DNA from: Chitinophagales bacterium
GTDB taxonomy: Bacteria; Bacteroidota; Bacteroidia; Chitinophagales; Chitinophagaceae
Direction of reading: 5' to 3'
NCBI GenBank assembly: GCA_013298665.1
Contig: JAAFIK010000011.1
Coordinates: 37,874 to 101,873 of the forward strand
Length of the DNA: 64,000 nt
Made by a program: the position numbers and the translations under genes. Positions 8,627-17,338 of the stretch are shown here, in pieces. The notes under the pieces were generated by a model. That model saw only the letters and a list, made by a program, of their open reading frames with translations, did not search any database and had not been told where the DNA came from. Each line of letters starts with the position of its first letter. Position 1 is the stretch's first letter.

Positions 8627-8658
8627 CCAAATAATACCAATCATATTTACCAAATTAC

Positions 8659-9642
8659 ATGAATAAAAGGATTGCGCTGGTTACCGGCGGATATTCAGGT
8701 GAAGCTGTGGTTTCCTATAAAACTGCTGTTACCATTGGCAACCATCTCGACCCGGAGAAATGGACAGGTTACCGTATCGATATACGCCGGGAGGGCTGGT
8801 TTTATGTAACGCCTGCGGGTGAGGAAGTGGTTGTTGACAAGAATGATTTTTCAATCACGGTTGCCGGTGAAAAAATAACCTTTGCTGCGGTATTGATGGG
8901 ATTGCATGGCACCCCGGGCGAGGACGGGAAGCTGATGGGTTATTTTGATATGCTGGGTATTCCTTATACCTGTTGCGATTGTGCCACATCTGCGCTTACA
9001 TTCAATAAGCGCTATACGGTTGCTGTTGCTGCTTTTGCAGGACTGCCGGTGGCCCGCTCGCTGCACCTTTTCCGCAATAGTCCTGCTGATACGGCATCGG
9101 TGGCAGCGCAATTGTCATTCCCGGTTTTTGTAAAACCGAATAACGGAGGCAGCAGCATCGGGATGAGCAGGGTAACTGAGCGCGCAGCACTTCAGGAGGC
9201 GATTGACAAGGCTTTTGCTGAAGACGACCAGGTGCTGGTAGAAGAGCAGGTTTCCGGGCGTGAGTTTACGGTTGGCGTGTTTAAGCATGACGGACGCATC
9301 ACCACCCTGCCGATTACAGAGATCATTCCCAAAAAAGATTTTTTCGACTATGAGGCCAAATATGAGGGTGCAAGTGAAGAGGTGACCCCGGCGGATATCC
9401 CGGAGAACGTGGCGACGGCAATAAGGGCGGCGGCTGAAAAAACCTATGCAGTGTTCAACTGCAGGGGAATTGTACGAATCGATTATATTTACAACGAGGC
9501 TGAAGGAAAACCGTATATGCTGGAGGTAAATACGGTGCCGGGACAGACGGATGCAAGTGTGGTGCCGCAACAGGTAAGGGCAATGGGCTGGACTTTGCGC
9601 GATTTTTACAGCGCACTCCTGGAGGAATGTTTGCGAAAGTAG
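8659..9642 (+). CDS. ddl: D-alanine--D-alanine ligase
   Basis: A 327-residue ATP-grasp ligase that makes D-Ala-D-Ala for peptidoglycan in the cytoplasm. Visible: N-terminal ALVTGGYSGEAVVS, GLHGTPGEDGKLMGYF, the ATP-grasp KPNNGGSSIGMSRV, EEQVSGREFTVGV, and the metal/substrate end MLEVNTVPGQTDASVVPQQ. Length and order are normal for the family. It is followed after 52 bp by the PASTA protein on the same strand, giving a small cell-wall operon under the promoter at 8595-8626. Confidence 0.96.
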   Translation: MNKRIALVTGGYSGEAVVSYKTAVTIGNHLDPEKWTGYRIDIRREGWFYVTPAGEEVVVDKNDFSITVAGEKITFAAVLMGLHGTPGEDGKLMGYFDMLGIPYTCCDCATSALTFNKRYTVAVAAFAGLPVARSLHLFRNSPADTASVAAQLSFPVFVKPNNGGSSIGMSRVTERAALQEAIDKAFAEDDQVLVEEQVSGREFTVGVFKHDGRITTLPITEIIPKKDFFDYEAKYEGASEEVTPADIPENVATAIRAAAEKTYAVFNCRGIVRIDYIYNEAEGKPYMLEVNTVPGQTDASVVPQQVRAMGWTLRDFYSALLEECLRK

Positions 9643-9694
9643 CGGGATTGCGTATATTGACATCACTATTCATCAACTTAATGCTGTATATACT

Positions 9695-10516
9695 GTGTTT
9701 AAATTTCTGACCAACCGTCCGTTTTGGGTAAACCTGCTCGCAGCACTTTTGCTGGGGTTTTTATTGATTTTTACTTTGCTGAAGATGCTGGGTTGGGTGA
9801 CCAAACATGGCGACACGCTTACGGTACCGGCGGTAACGGGAAAGAAAACAGCAGAAGCCATTAAGTTGCTGGAAGCCAAAGGCTTTGATGTGCAGATACA
9901 GGATTCTGTGTATACGGATACGCTCAGCAGGGGAATCATCATCAAGCAGTTGCCGGAGGGTAATGCAACGGTGAAATCGAACCGTACCGTATTTATTACC
10001 GTCAACCGGGTAATACCGCCTTATTTTGATATGCCGAAGTTAGAAGGGCAAAGCCTTTCTTCTGCGTTGGATATTCTTGAACGCAAGCACCTCAAACTGG
10101 AAGATACGTTGTTTAAGCCCGATTTTATGAAGGGCTATGTTCTGGAGCAGCAGTATGCGGGAAATAAAATACCTGCCGGTGCTAAAATACAATGGGGAAG
10201 TAAGATTACGCTGATCATTGGCTCGGGATTAGAGGGCGATAGAAAATTAGTACCGGAAATACTGGGTATGACCTATGCTGAGGCCAGGGGGATACTTGAG
10301 GCGGAGGGGATTATCATTTCTCCGCCGATTGCTTCGGGGCCTGTTTCAGACACGGCCAATGCATTTGTGGTTAAGCAAAACCCTTCACGATTTACGGAAG
10401 ATAACCTTCCGAACTATATTCAGCCGGGTCAGGTGATGGACATCTGGATTTCGGCCAACCGGGATCTGCTGGTCGTGGACTCCGTTCAAAAAAAGAAACC
10501 CAAAAAGACAGAATAA
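9695..10516 (+). CDS. Membrane-anchored PASTA-domain protein
   Basis: 273 residues from a GTG; no ATG is in frame. A short cytoplasmic N-terminus is followed by one membrane helix (about 11-33) and three PASTA repeats outside the membrane (about 38-105, 108-178, 182-255), each with the VP.. G.. A...L...G pattern, and a Lys-rich tail. PASTA domains bind peptidoglycan fragments or support wall enzymes. Here no kinase or transpeptidase domain is attached, so it is PASTA-only. Position after ddl supports a wall role. Its stop overlaps the start of the rhodanese gene by one base (TAATG). Confidence 0.9.
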   Translation: MFKFLTNRPFWVNLLAALLLGFLLIFTLLKMLGWVTKHGDTLTVPAVTGKKTAEAIKLLEAKGFDVQIQDSVYTDTLSRGIIIKQLPEGNATVKSNRTVFITVNRVIPPYFDMPKLEGQSLSSALDILERKHLKLEDTLFKPDFMKGYVLEQQYAGNKIPAGAKIQWGSKITLIIGSGLEGDRKLVPEILGMTYAEARGILEAEGIIISPPIASGPVSDTANAFVVKQNPSRFTEDNLPNYIQPGQVMDIWISANRDLLVVDSVQKKKPKKTE

Positions 10517-10821
10517 TGACAACGATTACAGCCGAAGAGGTAAAGGCACGTCTTGATGCCGGTGAAAAGATTAACCTTGTGGATGTGCGCGAGCCACATG
10601 AACATGCTGAGTTTAACATCGGGGGAACCTTATTGCCCCTGGGTCAGGTGCATGCAATGCAGGTAGAGGTTATTGATGACCTTCGTGGTGAGGAGGTGAT
10701 CTGCTACTGCCGTAGTGGCAACCGTAGTATGCAGGCAGCAATGGTACTGGAACAAATGGGCTTTGCCAACGTGAGGAACCTTACCGGCGGTATGCTGCTT
10801 TGGCAGCAGATTTACCCCTAA
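10516..10821 (+). CDS. Single-domain rhodanese-like protein
   Basis: 101 residues forming one rhodanese domain, no signal peptide. LVDVREPHEHAEFNIGG and the active-site loop CRSGNRSMQAA with the catalytic cysteine are present, as is the C-terminal NLTGGMLLW. The CRSGNR loop is typical of small sulfurtransferases of the GlpE/PspE type. It is translationally coupled to the PASTA gene through TAATG, though a wall-related role is not obvious. Confidence 0.92.
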   Translation: MTTITAEEVKARLDAGEKINLVDVREPHEHAEFNIGGTLLPLGQVHAMQVEVIDDLRGEEVICYCRSGNRSMQAAMVLEQMGFANVRNLTGGMLLWQQIYP

Positions 10822-10841
10822 TGGCGGGATGTTCTGCTATA

Positions 10842-10874
10842 CATTTGCCCCCCTGCGCTTACAGGGAGCAAATG
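10842..10874. repeat. Imperfect inverted repeat after the rhodanese gene
   Basis: catttgccccc...ctg and cagggagcaaatg can pair over ~13 bp with one bulge and one mismatch around a CGCTTA loop. No T-run follows, so it is not a classic terminator. The rest of the 243-bp gap (10822-11064) shows nothing else I can support. Confidence 0.5.
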
Positions 10875-11064
10875 GCTATACGATTGATGACAATAGCGCC
10901 GGGCAATGTTGTTAAGTTAACCATCGGTCTGAAAAAATCGTGTCACTTCTTCTGGATTGCTGACCGTATTATCCGCGGTTTGTTATAATAATACTATCCT
11001 TTTCCGGGCTGTTGTTGCCCGTTAATGTAATGACTGGGTCTCCGCAACTGCCTGGCCGTATGAA

Positions 11065-13233
11065 CTATTTACCTAACCTGAGGGTAACGCCCATCATGAT
11101 ATTAAAGCCAGCCATGGGAAAATAAAAATTCTCAGTTGTTTGCACGCCTCCGGAAATATAACTGTAGGTATAGCCATTGGGTTCATATTTTTTACTCCAT
11201 ACATTATTGAGTTGCAATTGCACCCCCATTTCGCGGGATTGTTTAAAGGCTACTGTATAATTCAGGCGCCAGTCCTGTATATAAAATGGATCAAGGCTCC
11301 TGCTTTGCTGACCGGTATTGTCTAAATACTGGCGGCTGACATACCGGTTGATGCATTGCAGGGAAGCATTTTTGAATGGCAGAAAGGTGAGTATGCCATT
11401 GCCTGTAACCGCGGGTGAAAAGGAGATATCTGTACTGCGGTATTCATTTTTTTGTTGCCCGCCATTATCGTAATCATCAATATATGCTGTAAAATTTTTA
11501 ACCTTATTGGTACTCAGGGTAAGGTTACCCGATAGTTGCAGCCAGCGGTTCAGTTGGTGCGCCGCCTGCAGTTCTGCGCCGATGCGGTAACTGGAAGGGA
11601 TATTGGTGCGGGTTTGTGCACCAACGTCATTTAATTTACCGGTAAGTACCAGTTGGTTTCGGTAAAGCATGGCATAGGCATTAATTCCCGCCTGTGTTGT
11701 ACGGGTATTGTACTCGCTGCCCAGTTCAATATCGTGCAGGATCTCCGGCTGGGGCACCTGATTGGCGCCGGTTTCAAAATCATCCCTGTTGGGTTCTTTT
11801 CCGGCGAGTGCATAGGAGCCATAGAGTTTCCAGTTGCGGTTGGTATAGGTGATACCGATTTTTGGGTTGAAAAATGTCCAGTTTTTACGGAAAGCGATAC
11901 CCGGGTTATTCCGGAAACCGTTGACAGTATAGTGTACCGTTCTGTATTGGAGGTCAACAAAGCTTTGCCAGTGTGTATTGAACCGGGATGTCCATTTGGC
12001 ATATACAGATCCGTCTGTCTTTTCAGCATCATGGTCGTACCAGCGATGCCCGTTGGGTACGCTGCCTGCAACCGCTGCCCATTTCACGATGCCGTAATGG
12101 CCGCCATCGTGCCTGTTCCAGCTACCGCCAAATGTGAGGTCATTATTGCTGCTGCTGTGCTGGATGGAAAAAATACCCCCATAGAAATAGCTGTTGAGCC
12201 ATAATTGCCGGATCAGGTCGGTACGGGTTATATTGCTGGTGCCATTGTAAAAATCGGGTAATTGATAGGATGCAAATTTTTGCTCCGCTTTGTATTGTTC
12301 GTAATAGCCTTTGCCGCGTGTAAGAAAAGCGGCGGTATTAAATACCCAGCTTTTATTCAGCTTACGGTTGTAAAACAATTGGTAATGTGTTTGCAGGTAA
12401 TTGTCTGTTTCATTGTTGTAGGGTTCTCCTGCTTTTTCTGTACCGGCACTGTTGAACACACGGTTGGTATCAAGAAAGGCCTCCGGTACACCATACCAGG
12501 CCTGGTATGTTTTTTCCCTGCCACTGAAGATGTTGAGGCGGATGGATTGTTTGGCATCCGTATAAGCAGTGCTGGTATAATAGGACTGCAGTTGTGTGGC
12601 TGCCCTGTCGATGAAGCCATCGCTGCTGATGCGGGAGAGTCGTGCATCAAAGCTGAAATGGTTCCCCAGCAATCCGGTACCAAATTTAAAACTGTGTTTC
12701 CAACTATTGAATGATCCCGCACTGTTGGCCAGCTCGGCGTAAGGTGTTGCATTCAGTTCGTTGGTGGACAGGTTGATACTGGCTCCAAATGCCCCGGCAC
12801 CATTGGAAGATGTACCTACTCCTCTTTGTATCTGTATGCTGTTTACAGAGGATGCAAAATCGGGGAGGTCAACAAAAAATGTACCCTGGCTTTCAGCATC
12901 ATTGTAAGGAATGCCATTGAGTGTTACGTTGATGCGGGTGGCATCGGTACCCCTGATGCGGATACCGGTATAACCAATCCCATTCCCTGCATCGGAATTG
13001 ACGACAACAGAGGGGGTGCTGCTGAGCAGGAAGGGAATATCCTGGCCAAGATTAATGGCTGCAATTTCTTTCTTACTGAGGTTGGTTTTGGCGAAAGGAG
13101 CCATGGCCGGGGCACGGATAGCTTTTACCTCAACAGGTTCGATGAGGGTGGTATCGTTGAACGGCTTTTTGGACTGACCATGGGTTTGCACAAAAACACA
13201 GCACAATGCAAATACGATTGTCATTAATTTCAT
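11065..13233 (-). CDS. TonB-dependent outer-membrane receptor, predicted thiamine uptake
   Basis: 722 residues from the ATG at 13233, which begins a signal peptide (MKLMTIVFALCCVFVQTHGQ); an ATG at 13278 is in frame but lies in the riboswitch tail. A plug domain (about 45-165: PFLLSSTPSVVVNSDAGNG, RGTDATRINVTLNGIPYN, RGVGTSSNGAGAFGASINL) precedes a 22-strand-type barrel with many aromatic girdles, ending in the beta-signal MMGVTLRLGK. There is no carboxypeptidase-like N-terminal domain, unlike the SusC of this window. The TPP riboswitch directly upstream indicates thiamine or a precursor as the substrate, as in the thiamine-regulated outer-membrane receptors described for Bacteroidetes. Confidence 0.9.
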   Translation of the reverse strand: MKLMTIVFALCCVFVQTHGQSKKPFNDTTLIEPVEVKAIRAPAMAPFAKTNLSKKEIAAINLGQDIPFLLSSTPSVVVNSDAGNGIGYTGIRIRGTDATRINVTLNGIPYNDAESQGTFFVDLPDFASSVNSIQIQRGVGTSSNGAGAFGASINLSTNELNATPYAELANSAGSFNSWKHSFKFGTGLLGNHFSFDARLSRISSDGFIDRAATQLQSYYTSTAYTDAKQSIRLNIFSGREKTYQAWYGVPEAFLDTNRVFNSAGTEKAGEPYNNETDNYLQTHYQLFYNRKLNKSWVFNTAAFLTRGKGYYEQYKAEQKFASYQLPDFYNGTSNITRTDLIRQLWLNSYFYGGIFSIQHSSSNNDLTFGGSWNRHDGGHYGIVKWAAVAGSVPNGHRWYDHDAEKTDGSVYAKWTSRFNTHWQSFVDLQYRTVHYTVNGFRNNPGIAFRKNWTFFNPKIGITYTNRNWKLYGSYALAGKEPNRDDFETGANQVPQPEILHDIELGSEYNTRTTQAGINAYAMLYRNQLVLTGKLNDVGAQTRTNIPSSYRIGAELQAAHQLNRWLQLSGNLTLSTNKVKNFTAYIDDYDNGGQQKNEYRSTDISFSPAVTGNGILTFLPFKNASLQCINRYVSRQYLDNTGQQSRSLDPFYIQDWRLNYTVAFKQSREMGVQLQLNNVWSKKYEPNGYTYSYISGGVQTTENFYFPMAGFNIMMGVTLRLGK

Positions 13234-13278
13234 AATTGTAAATGATTTGGCTGATCGTCCGGCGTACCGGTAAAACAT

Positions 13279-13370
13279 ATTTTGCTCCCTTCGCAGGCAT
13301 TACCCTGAGCAGGTTATCGGGTATTATCTCAGCCGTACAGCATTTGCTTGCAGGCACCCCGGAAAATCAG
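13279..13370 (-). promoter_or_regulatory. TPP riboswitch (THI element)
   Basis: On the minus strand the conserved THI blocks occur in order: GGGGTGCC, GGCTGAGAT, ATACCC, AACCTG, GGGTAATGCC and GCGAAGGGA. P1 can form between the ATTTTCC near 13368 and the GGAGCAAAAT near 13280. It ends 46 bp before the TonB receptor start at 13233 and should repress it when TPP is plentiful. Just upstream, gttacg...cgtaac (13385-13413) forms another small inverted repeat. Confidence 0.95.
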
Positions 13371-13477
13371 ACGTTCTGACCCCGGTTACGCATTAGTTTT
13401 TCTATCACGTAACCAAAGCTTTAAAGAACAAAACTACAGGAAAAAATGGAAATACAATTTTTATGTTGAAGTGGTTG

Positions 13478-14350
13478 CTACAAATTGCCGATTGCCCTGA
13501 GGCATCTTTCCAGGCCATCTTCCCATGCCGGGATGGTGAGGGCAAACCTGTTTTGTATTTTGCTGGTATTGAGTACGCTGTAAGCAGGTCGTTGCGCAGG
13601 TGTAGGGTAAGCACTGGCGGGTATGGGGTTTATTTGGCAGGAACTACCCGTCATACGGCTGATGGCTGCTGCGAAATCGTACCAGGTCGTAACCCCACTG
13701 TTGCAGTAGTGATAAATTCCCCATTGGTTTTCTAAGGGCGTGCTGATGATGTGCAGCAGTGCATCGGCAAGATCGTTGGCATAGGTGGGACACCCTAATT
13801 GATCATTTACCACATTAAGCTGTACTTTTTCTTTCATGAGGCGGAGCATGGTAAGCAGAAAATTATGTCCATGGGCTGCATAAACCCAGGCTGTACGGAT
13901 GATGATGGTGCGCTTGCAAAACTGAAGTGCCATTTGTTCGCCTTCATGCTTGGAAATACCATAGGCATTAACGGGAGCAGTGGGCTGGTCTTCGGTATAG
14001 GGAGCGATCCCTTTTCCGTCAAATACATAATCGGTTGAGATATGGATCAAAGCAGTATGGTGTAACTGGCAGGCTTTGGCGATATTAGCCACGCCATGGC
14101 TGTTGATCAGCATGGCTGTTTCGGATTCAGCCTCGGCTTTATCCACTGCGGTATAGGCGGCGCAATTGATACAGATATCGAAATGATGCTGGTTGAAGAA
14201 TGCCTGTACTGCTGCTTCGTTTTCAATGGGCAGCATGGCCCTTGTGGCGAATACAAACTGATGTGTACTGGTTGCTGCCTGCTGTTGCAGCGCACTGCCC
14301 AACTGGCCGTTGGCACCTGTAACCAGCACAATAAGCGGGTGTTCAGTCAA
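13478..14350 (-). CDS. rfbD: dTDP-4-dehydrorhamnose reductase
   Basis: A 290-residue extended SDR that makes dTDP-L-rhamnose. GANGQLGSALQQQ is the NADPH site; the YxxxK pair is in YGISKHEGEQ; STDYVFDGK and PYTEDQPTAPVNAYG are family signatures. Its start overlaps the end of rfbC by 8 bp, so the two are translated together. rfbA and rfbB, which supply the intermediate, are not in the window. Confidence 0.95.
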   Translation of the reverse strand: MTEHPLIVLVTGANGQLGSALQQQAATSTHQFVFATRAMLPIENEAAVQAFFNQHHFDICINCAAYTAVDKAEAESETAMLINSHGVANIAKACQLHHTALIHISTDYVFDGKGIAPYTEDQPTAPVNAYGISKHEGEQMALQFCKRTIIIRTAWVYAAHGHNFLLTMLRLMKEKVQLNVVNDQLGCPTYANDLADALLHIISTPLENQWGIYHYCNSGVTTWYDFAAAISRMTGSSCQINPIPASAYPTPAQRPAYSVLNTSKIQNRFALTIPAWEDGLERCLRAIGNL

Positions 14351-14900
14351 ATTGAAAGTTGTTTAAGCTGTCTGCAAACAGGGGATGCTGTGTATCTTTT
14401 TCCGATACGATGATGTTTGCGGGCGGAATTTTCCAGTCGATGGTGAGGGCGGGGTCGTTGTAACAGATACCGGCCTCGCTTGCTTTATGGTAAAAACGAT
14501 CGCATTTATACATCACTTCTGCCATTTCGCTTAATACAGAGTAGCCGTGGGCAAATCCCTGGGGTATAATCAGTTGGCGCCGGTTTTCGGCGGAGAGTTC
14601 GATGCTGAAGTGTTGTCCGAAGGTTGGCGAGCCTTTCCGTATGTCAACCGCTACATCGAGAATGGTGCCATGCAGTACGCGCACAAGCTTGGTTTGGGCA
14701 TGGGGTTGCAACTGGTAGTGGAGGCCGCGTAATACGCCATACATGGATTTTGCCTGGTTATCCTGTACAAATACGATGTTGATACCCGCTTCCCGGAAAG
14801 TTACTGCATTGTAGCTCTCAAAAAAATACCCCCTGCTGTCCTCGAACACTTGCGGCTCGAAGATCTGCAATCCGGGCAATGGGGTTGGTATGAGTGGCAT
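14343..14900 (-). CDS. rfbC: dTDP-4-dehydrorhamnose 3,5-epimerase
   Basis: A 185-residue cupin-fold epimerase preceding RfbD in the dTDP-rhamnose pathway. FFESYNAVTFREAGI, FVQDNQAKS, the catalytic-His segment RGLHYQ and IPQGFAHGYSVLSE are all in place. Length is normal. It sits 47 bp after the epimerase gene and overlaps rfbD. Confidence 0.95.
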   Translation of the reverse strand: MPLIPTPLPGLQIFEPQVFEDSRGYFFESYNAVTFREAGINIVFVQDNQAKSMYGVLRGLHYQLQPHAQTKLVRVLHGTILDVAVDIRKGSPTFGQHFSIELSAENRRQLIIPQGFAHGYSVLSEMAEVMYKCDRFYHKASEAGICYNDPALTIDWKIPPANIIVSEKDTQHPLFADSLNNFQFD

Positions 14901-14947
14901 AATAATGAGTCTGTATTTGGATAGCGAAATTACTGTTCTGTACGCAC

Positions 14948-15928
14948 TTATGTATATTGTTGCCTGAAAAACTCAATGGTTTCTGTCAAGCCCTCCTCAA
15001 AACGCCTTACAGGCTGGTATCCCAGCAGTTTTTGTGCGGCGGATATATCAGCCAGTGAGTTACGTATATCTCCTGCCCGCGGCTCGCGGTAGGTGGGTTC
15101 AAAATCGCTTCCCAGGTATGTACGTATGGCATGGTACAAATGGTTTACCGAAAAATTTTCACCGATGGCTACATTATAAGCTTTGTCAAGCGCTTCGGTA
15201 TTCCTGGTCAGCATGCCTTTCACATTTACCTGTACTGCATTCTCTACAAAGGTAAAGTCGCGTGTTTGCTCCCCATCACCATTAATGTACACGGGCGTAC
15301 GTTGCATAATGCCCTTGACAAAGAGGGGGATAACAGCGGCATAAGGGCCATCGGGGTCCTGCCTCGGGCCAAAAATATTAAAATACCGGAAACCCATGAT
15401 GCGCAAGCCATAAGCGCTGGCGAAAACCTGTGCATACAATTCATTTGTCTTCTTACTAACGGCATAAGGGGAGAGACAGTTGCCTGTACGTTGTTCCTGC
15501 TTGGGCAGGGTGGGGTCGTCGCCATATACCGAAGAGGAGGAGGCATAGACCACTTGCTGAACCTGGTTGTCCACAGCAGCCTTGAGCATATTTACAAAAC
15601 CGCCAACATTAACGTCATTGGTGTTTTGCGGTTCTTTTATAGAACGGGGTACCGACCCGAGTGCAGCCTGGTGACTGATATAGTCGATGCCCGCACACGC
15701 AGCCTGGCAGGTGTCTAAATTGCGGATATCGCCTTCGATGAATTCAAAACCGGCATAGGCTTGAAGGATATCAAGATTGGCTCGGAAACCGTTGGACAGG
15801 TTATCAAGCACCCGTACTTTACCTGCCCCATTTTTCAGCAGGTATTCGGCGATATGCCCGCCGATAAACCCGCCGCCGCCGGTCACCAAAAAACGGCTGT
15901 TGCCCAGGTCCTGGTTATGAAAGGTCAT
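14948..15928 (-). CDS. UDP-HexNAc C4-epimerase (WbpP/TviC-like extended SDR)
   Basis: A 326-residue extended SDR. TGGGGFIGGHIAEYLL binds NAD; SSSSVYGD and YAVSKK carry Ser and the YxxxK pair. The segment HQAALGSVPRSIKEP followed by NVGGFVNML is typical of the WbpP/TviC group, which interconverts UDP-GlcNAc(A) and UDP-GalNAc(A), rather than GalE. The adjacent TviB-like dehydrogenase fits that pairing. Exact substrate is inferred from relatives. Confidence 0.88.
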   Translation of the reverse strand: MTFHNQDLGNSRFLVTGGGGFIGGHIAEYLLKNGAGKVRVLDNLSNGFRANLDILQAYAGFEFIEGDIRNLDTCQAACAGIDYISHQAALGSVPRSIKEPQNTNDVNVGGFVNMLKAAVDNQVQQVVYASSSSVYGDDPTLPKQEQRTGNCLSPYAVSKKTNELYAQVFASAYGLRIMGFRYFNIFGPRQDPDGPYAAVIPLFVKGIMQRTPVYINGDGEQTRDFTFVENAVQVNVKGMLTRNTEALDKAYNVAIGENFSVNHLYHAIRTYLGSDFEPTYREPRAGDIRNSLADISAAQKLLGYQPVRRFEEGLTETIEFFRQQYT

Positions 15929-15951
15929 GCTGTCGTGATTTTTTATTGCGT

Positions 15952-15974
15952 ACCTGCCGGAAAATCCGGCAGGT
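15952..15974. repeat. Perfect 10-bp hairpin between two sugar-nucleotide genes
   Basis: acctgccgga and tccggcaggt separated by AAA, in the 65-bp gap between the TviB-like and WbpP-like genes. On the transcribed (minus) strand it is followed by an A-rich stretch, not a T-run, so it looks like an mRNA-stability or processing element more than a terminator. Confidence 0.7.
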
Positions 15975-15993
15975 GATAAATATGCTTTACAGA

Positions 15994-17283
15994 TTACAGG
16001 CTCCAGTACACCCTGCTGCTGATTTTGCCCCTGTAGATACCTTTGAGGTCGGCTACGAGGGCATGGGTTTTGGTGATCGCTGCAAATGCTGCATCATCCC
16101 ATGTCTTGTAATCGTTGTGCGGAACGGTTACGATAACCGCATCGTAGTCAACGGCTGTTTCAGCGGTCAGACCAAAGCCATACTCGTGCATAAGTTCTCC
16201 GCTGTCGGCATGCGGATCGGAAACATGTACGTTGAGTGAATACGATTGCAACTCTTTGACCACATCGGCCACTTTACTGTTGCGGATATCGCTTACATTT
16301 TCTTTAAAAGTGGCACCCATGACAAGGACTTTAGCATCTTTAATATTCCCGTTGTGCTGGATGATGTGCTGCAATACCTTTTTGGCCACATAGCCTGCCA
16401 TACCATCATTGATGGCCCTGCCGGCAAGGATTACCTGGCTGTCGTAGCCCAGTTCTTTGGATTTATACGTCAGGTAGTAGGGGTCAACACCGATGCAGTG
16501 GCCACCTACAAGGCCTGGCTGGAAGCGGAGGAAATTCCACTTGGTACCGGCTGCTTCGAGTACCTCATAGGTATTGATGCCCATCCTGTCGAATATGATG
16601 GACAGCTCGTTCATCAGTGCAATATTGAGGTCGCGCTGGGTATTTTCGATGATTTTAGCCGCTTCGGCTACTTTGATGGAAGAAGCGCGGTGAACACCTG
16701 CTGTTACAACCAGTTCATATACGCGGGCAATGGTATCGAGGCTTTCGGCATCGCAACCACTGACTACTTTTACGATACTGGCAAGGGTATGTTCCTTGTC
16801 GCCCGGATTGATGCGTTCGGGGGAGTACCCGGATTTGAAATCGGTAATATTGCTGAGCCCGGAAAGCTTCTCGATGATGGGAAGGCAGTCTTCTTCTGTA
16901 CAGCCGGGATAGACCGTACTTTCAAAGACGACATAGTCGCCTTTTTTGATGACTTTACCGATGGTTTCGCTGGCGCGCTGTACGGGTACAAGATCCGGTA
17001 CATTGTGTTCGTCCACAGGTGTGGGTACCGCCACGATAAAGAAATTGGCCTGGCGCAAAACGTCGAGGTCATGGGTGAATTCGATGTCGCAACCCTCAAA
17101 AGCAGATGATTCCAGTTCCTGACTGGGATCTTCGCCGCGGCGCATCATCTCAATGCGTCTGGCATTGATGTCGAAGCCGATTACCGACAGCTTGCGGGCA
17201 AATTCAAGTGCAATGGGTAGGCCTACATAGCCAAGGCCGATGACGGCTAATTTCTTCTTTTTATCTAATAAATCCTGGTACAT
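15994..17283 (-). CDS. Nucleotide-sugar dehydrogenase, UDP-HexNAc type (WbpA/TviB-like)
   Basis: A 429-residue UDP-sugar dehydrogenase. N-terminal VIGLGYVGLPIALEFAR binds NAD; the catalytic cysteine is in GGHCIGVDPYYLTYK; ESTVYPG and SGYSPERINPGD are typical of the UDP-GlcNAc/GalNAc 6-dehydrogenases, as opposed to Ugd, which reads CFPKD. It oxidises C6 to a uronic acid. Together with the neighbouring C4-epimerase it would make UDP-GalNAcA or its gluco isomer for a surface polysaccharide. Confidence 0.9.
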   Translation of the reverse strand: MYQDLLDKKKKLAVIGLGYVGLPIALEFARKLSVIGFDINARRIEMMRRGEDPSQELESSAFEGCDIEFTHDLDVLRQANFFIVAVPTPVDEHNVPDLVPVQRASETIGKVIKKGDYVVFESTVYPGCTEEDCLPIIEKLSGLSNITDFKSGYSPERINPGDKEHTLASIVKVVSGCDAESLDTIARVYELVVTAGVHRASSIKVAEAAKIIENTQRDLNIALMNELSIIFDRMGINTYEVLEAAGTKWNFLRFQPGLVGGHCIGVDPYYLTYKSKELGYDSQVILAGRAINDGMAGYVAKKVLQHIIQHNGNIKDAKVLVMGATFKENVSDIRNSKVADVVKELQSYSLNVHVSDPHADSGELMHEYGFGLTAETAVDYDAVIVTVPHNDYKTWDDAAFAAITKTHALVADLKGIYRGKISSRVYWSL

Positions 17284-17338
17284 TCAATAATGTGCTGTTA
17301 TGATGAAATAATCGTTGGTTACAGGGTGAACGTTTGTT

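Noticed and set aside
10990..11064. Short CGGGC/GCCCG hairpin as terminator of the thiamine receptor
   Set aside because: Only five base pairs and no clear T-run on the minus strand.
13234..13278. ATG at 13278 as start of the thiamine receptor
   Set aside because: It sits at the edge of the riboswitch P1 stem, and the ATG at 13233 begins the signal peptide.
16246..17109. Long open frame antisense to the UDP-HexNAc dehydrogenase
   Set aside because: Shadow of a GC-biased gene; the minus-strand protein has all catalytic motifs.
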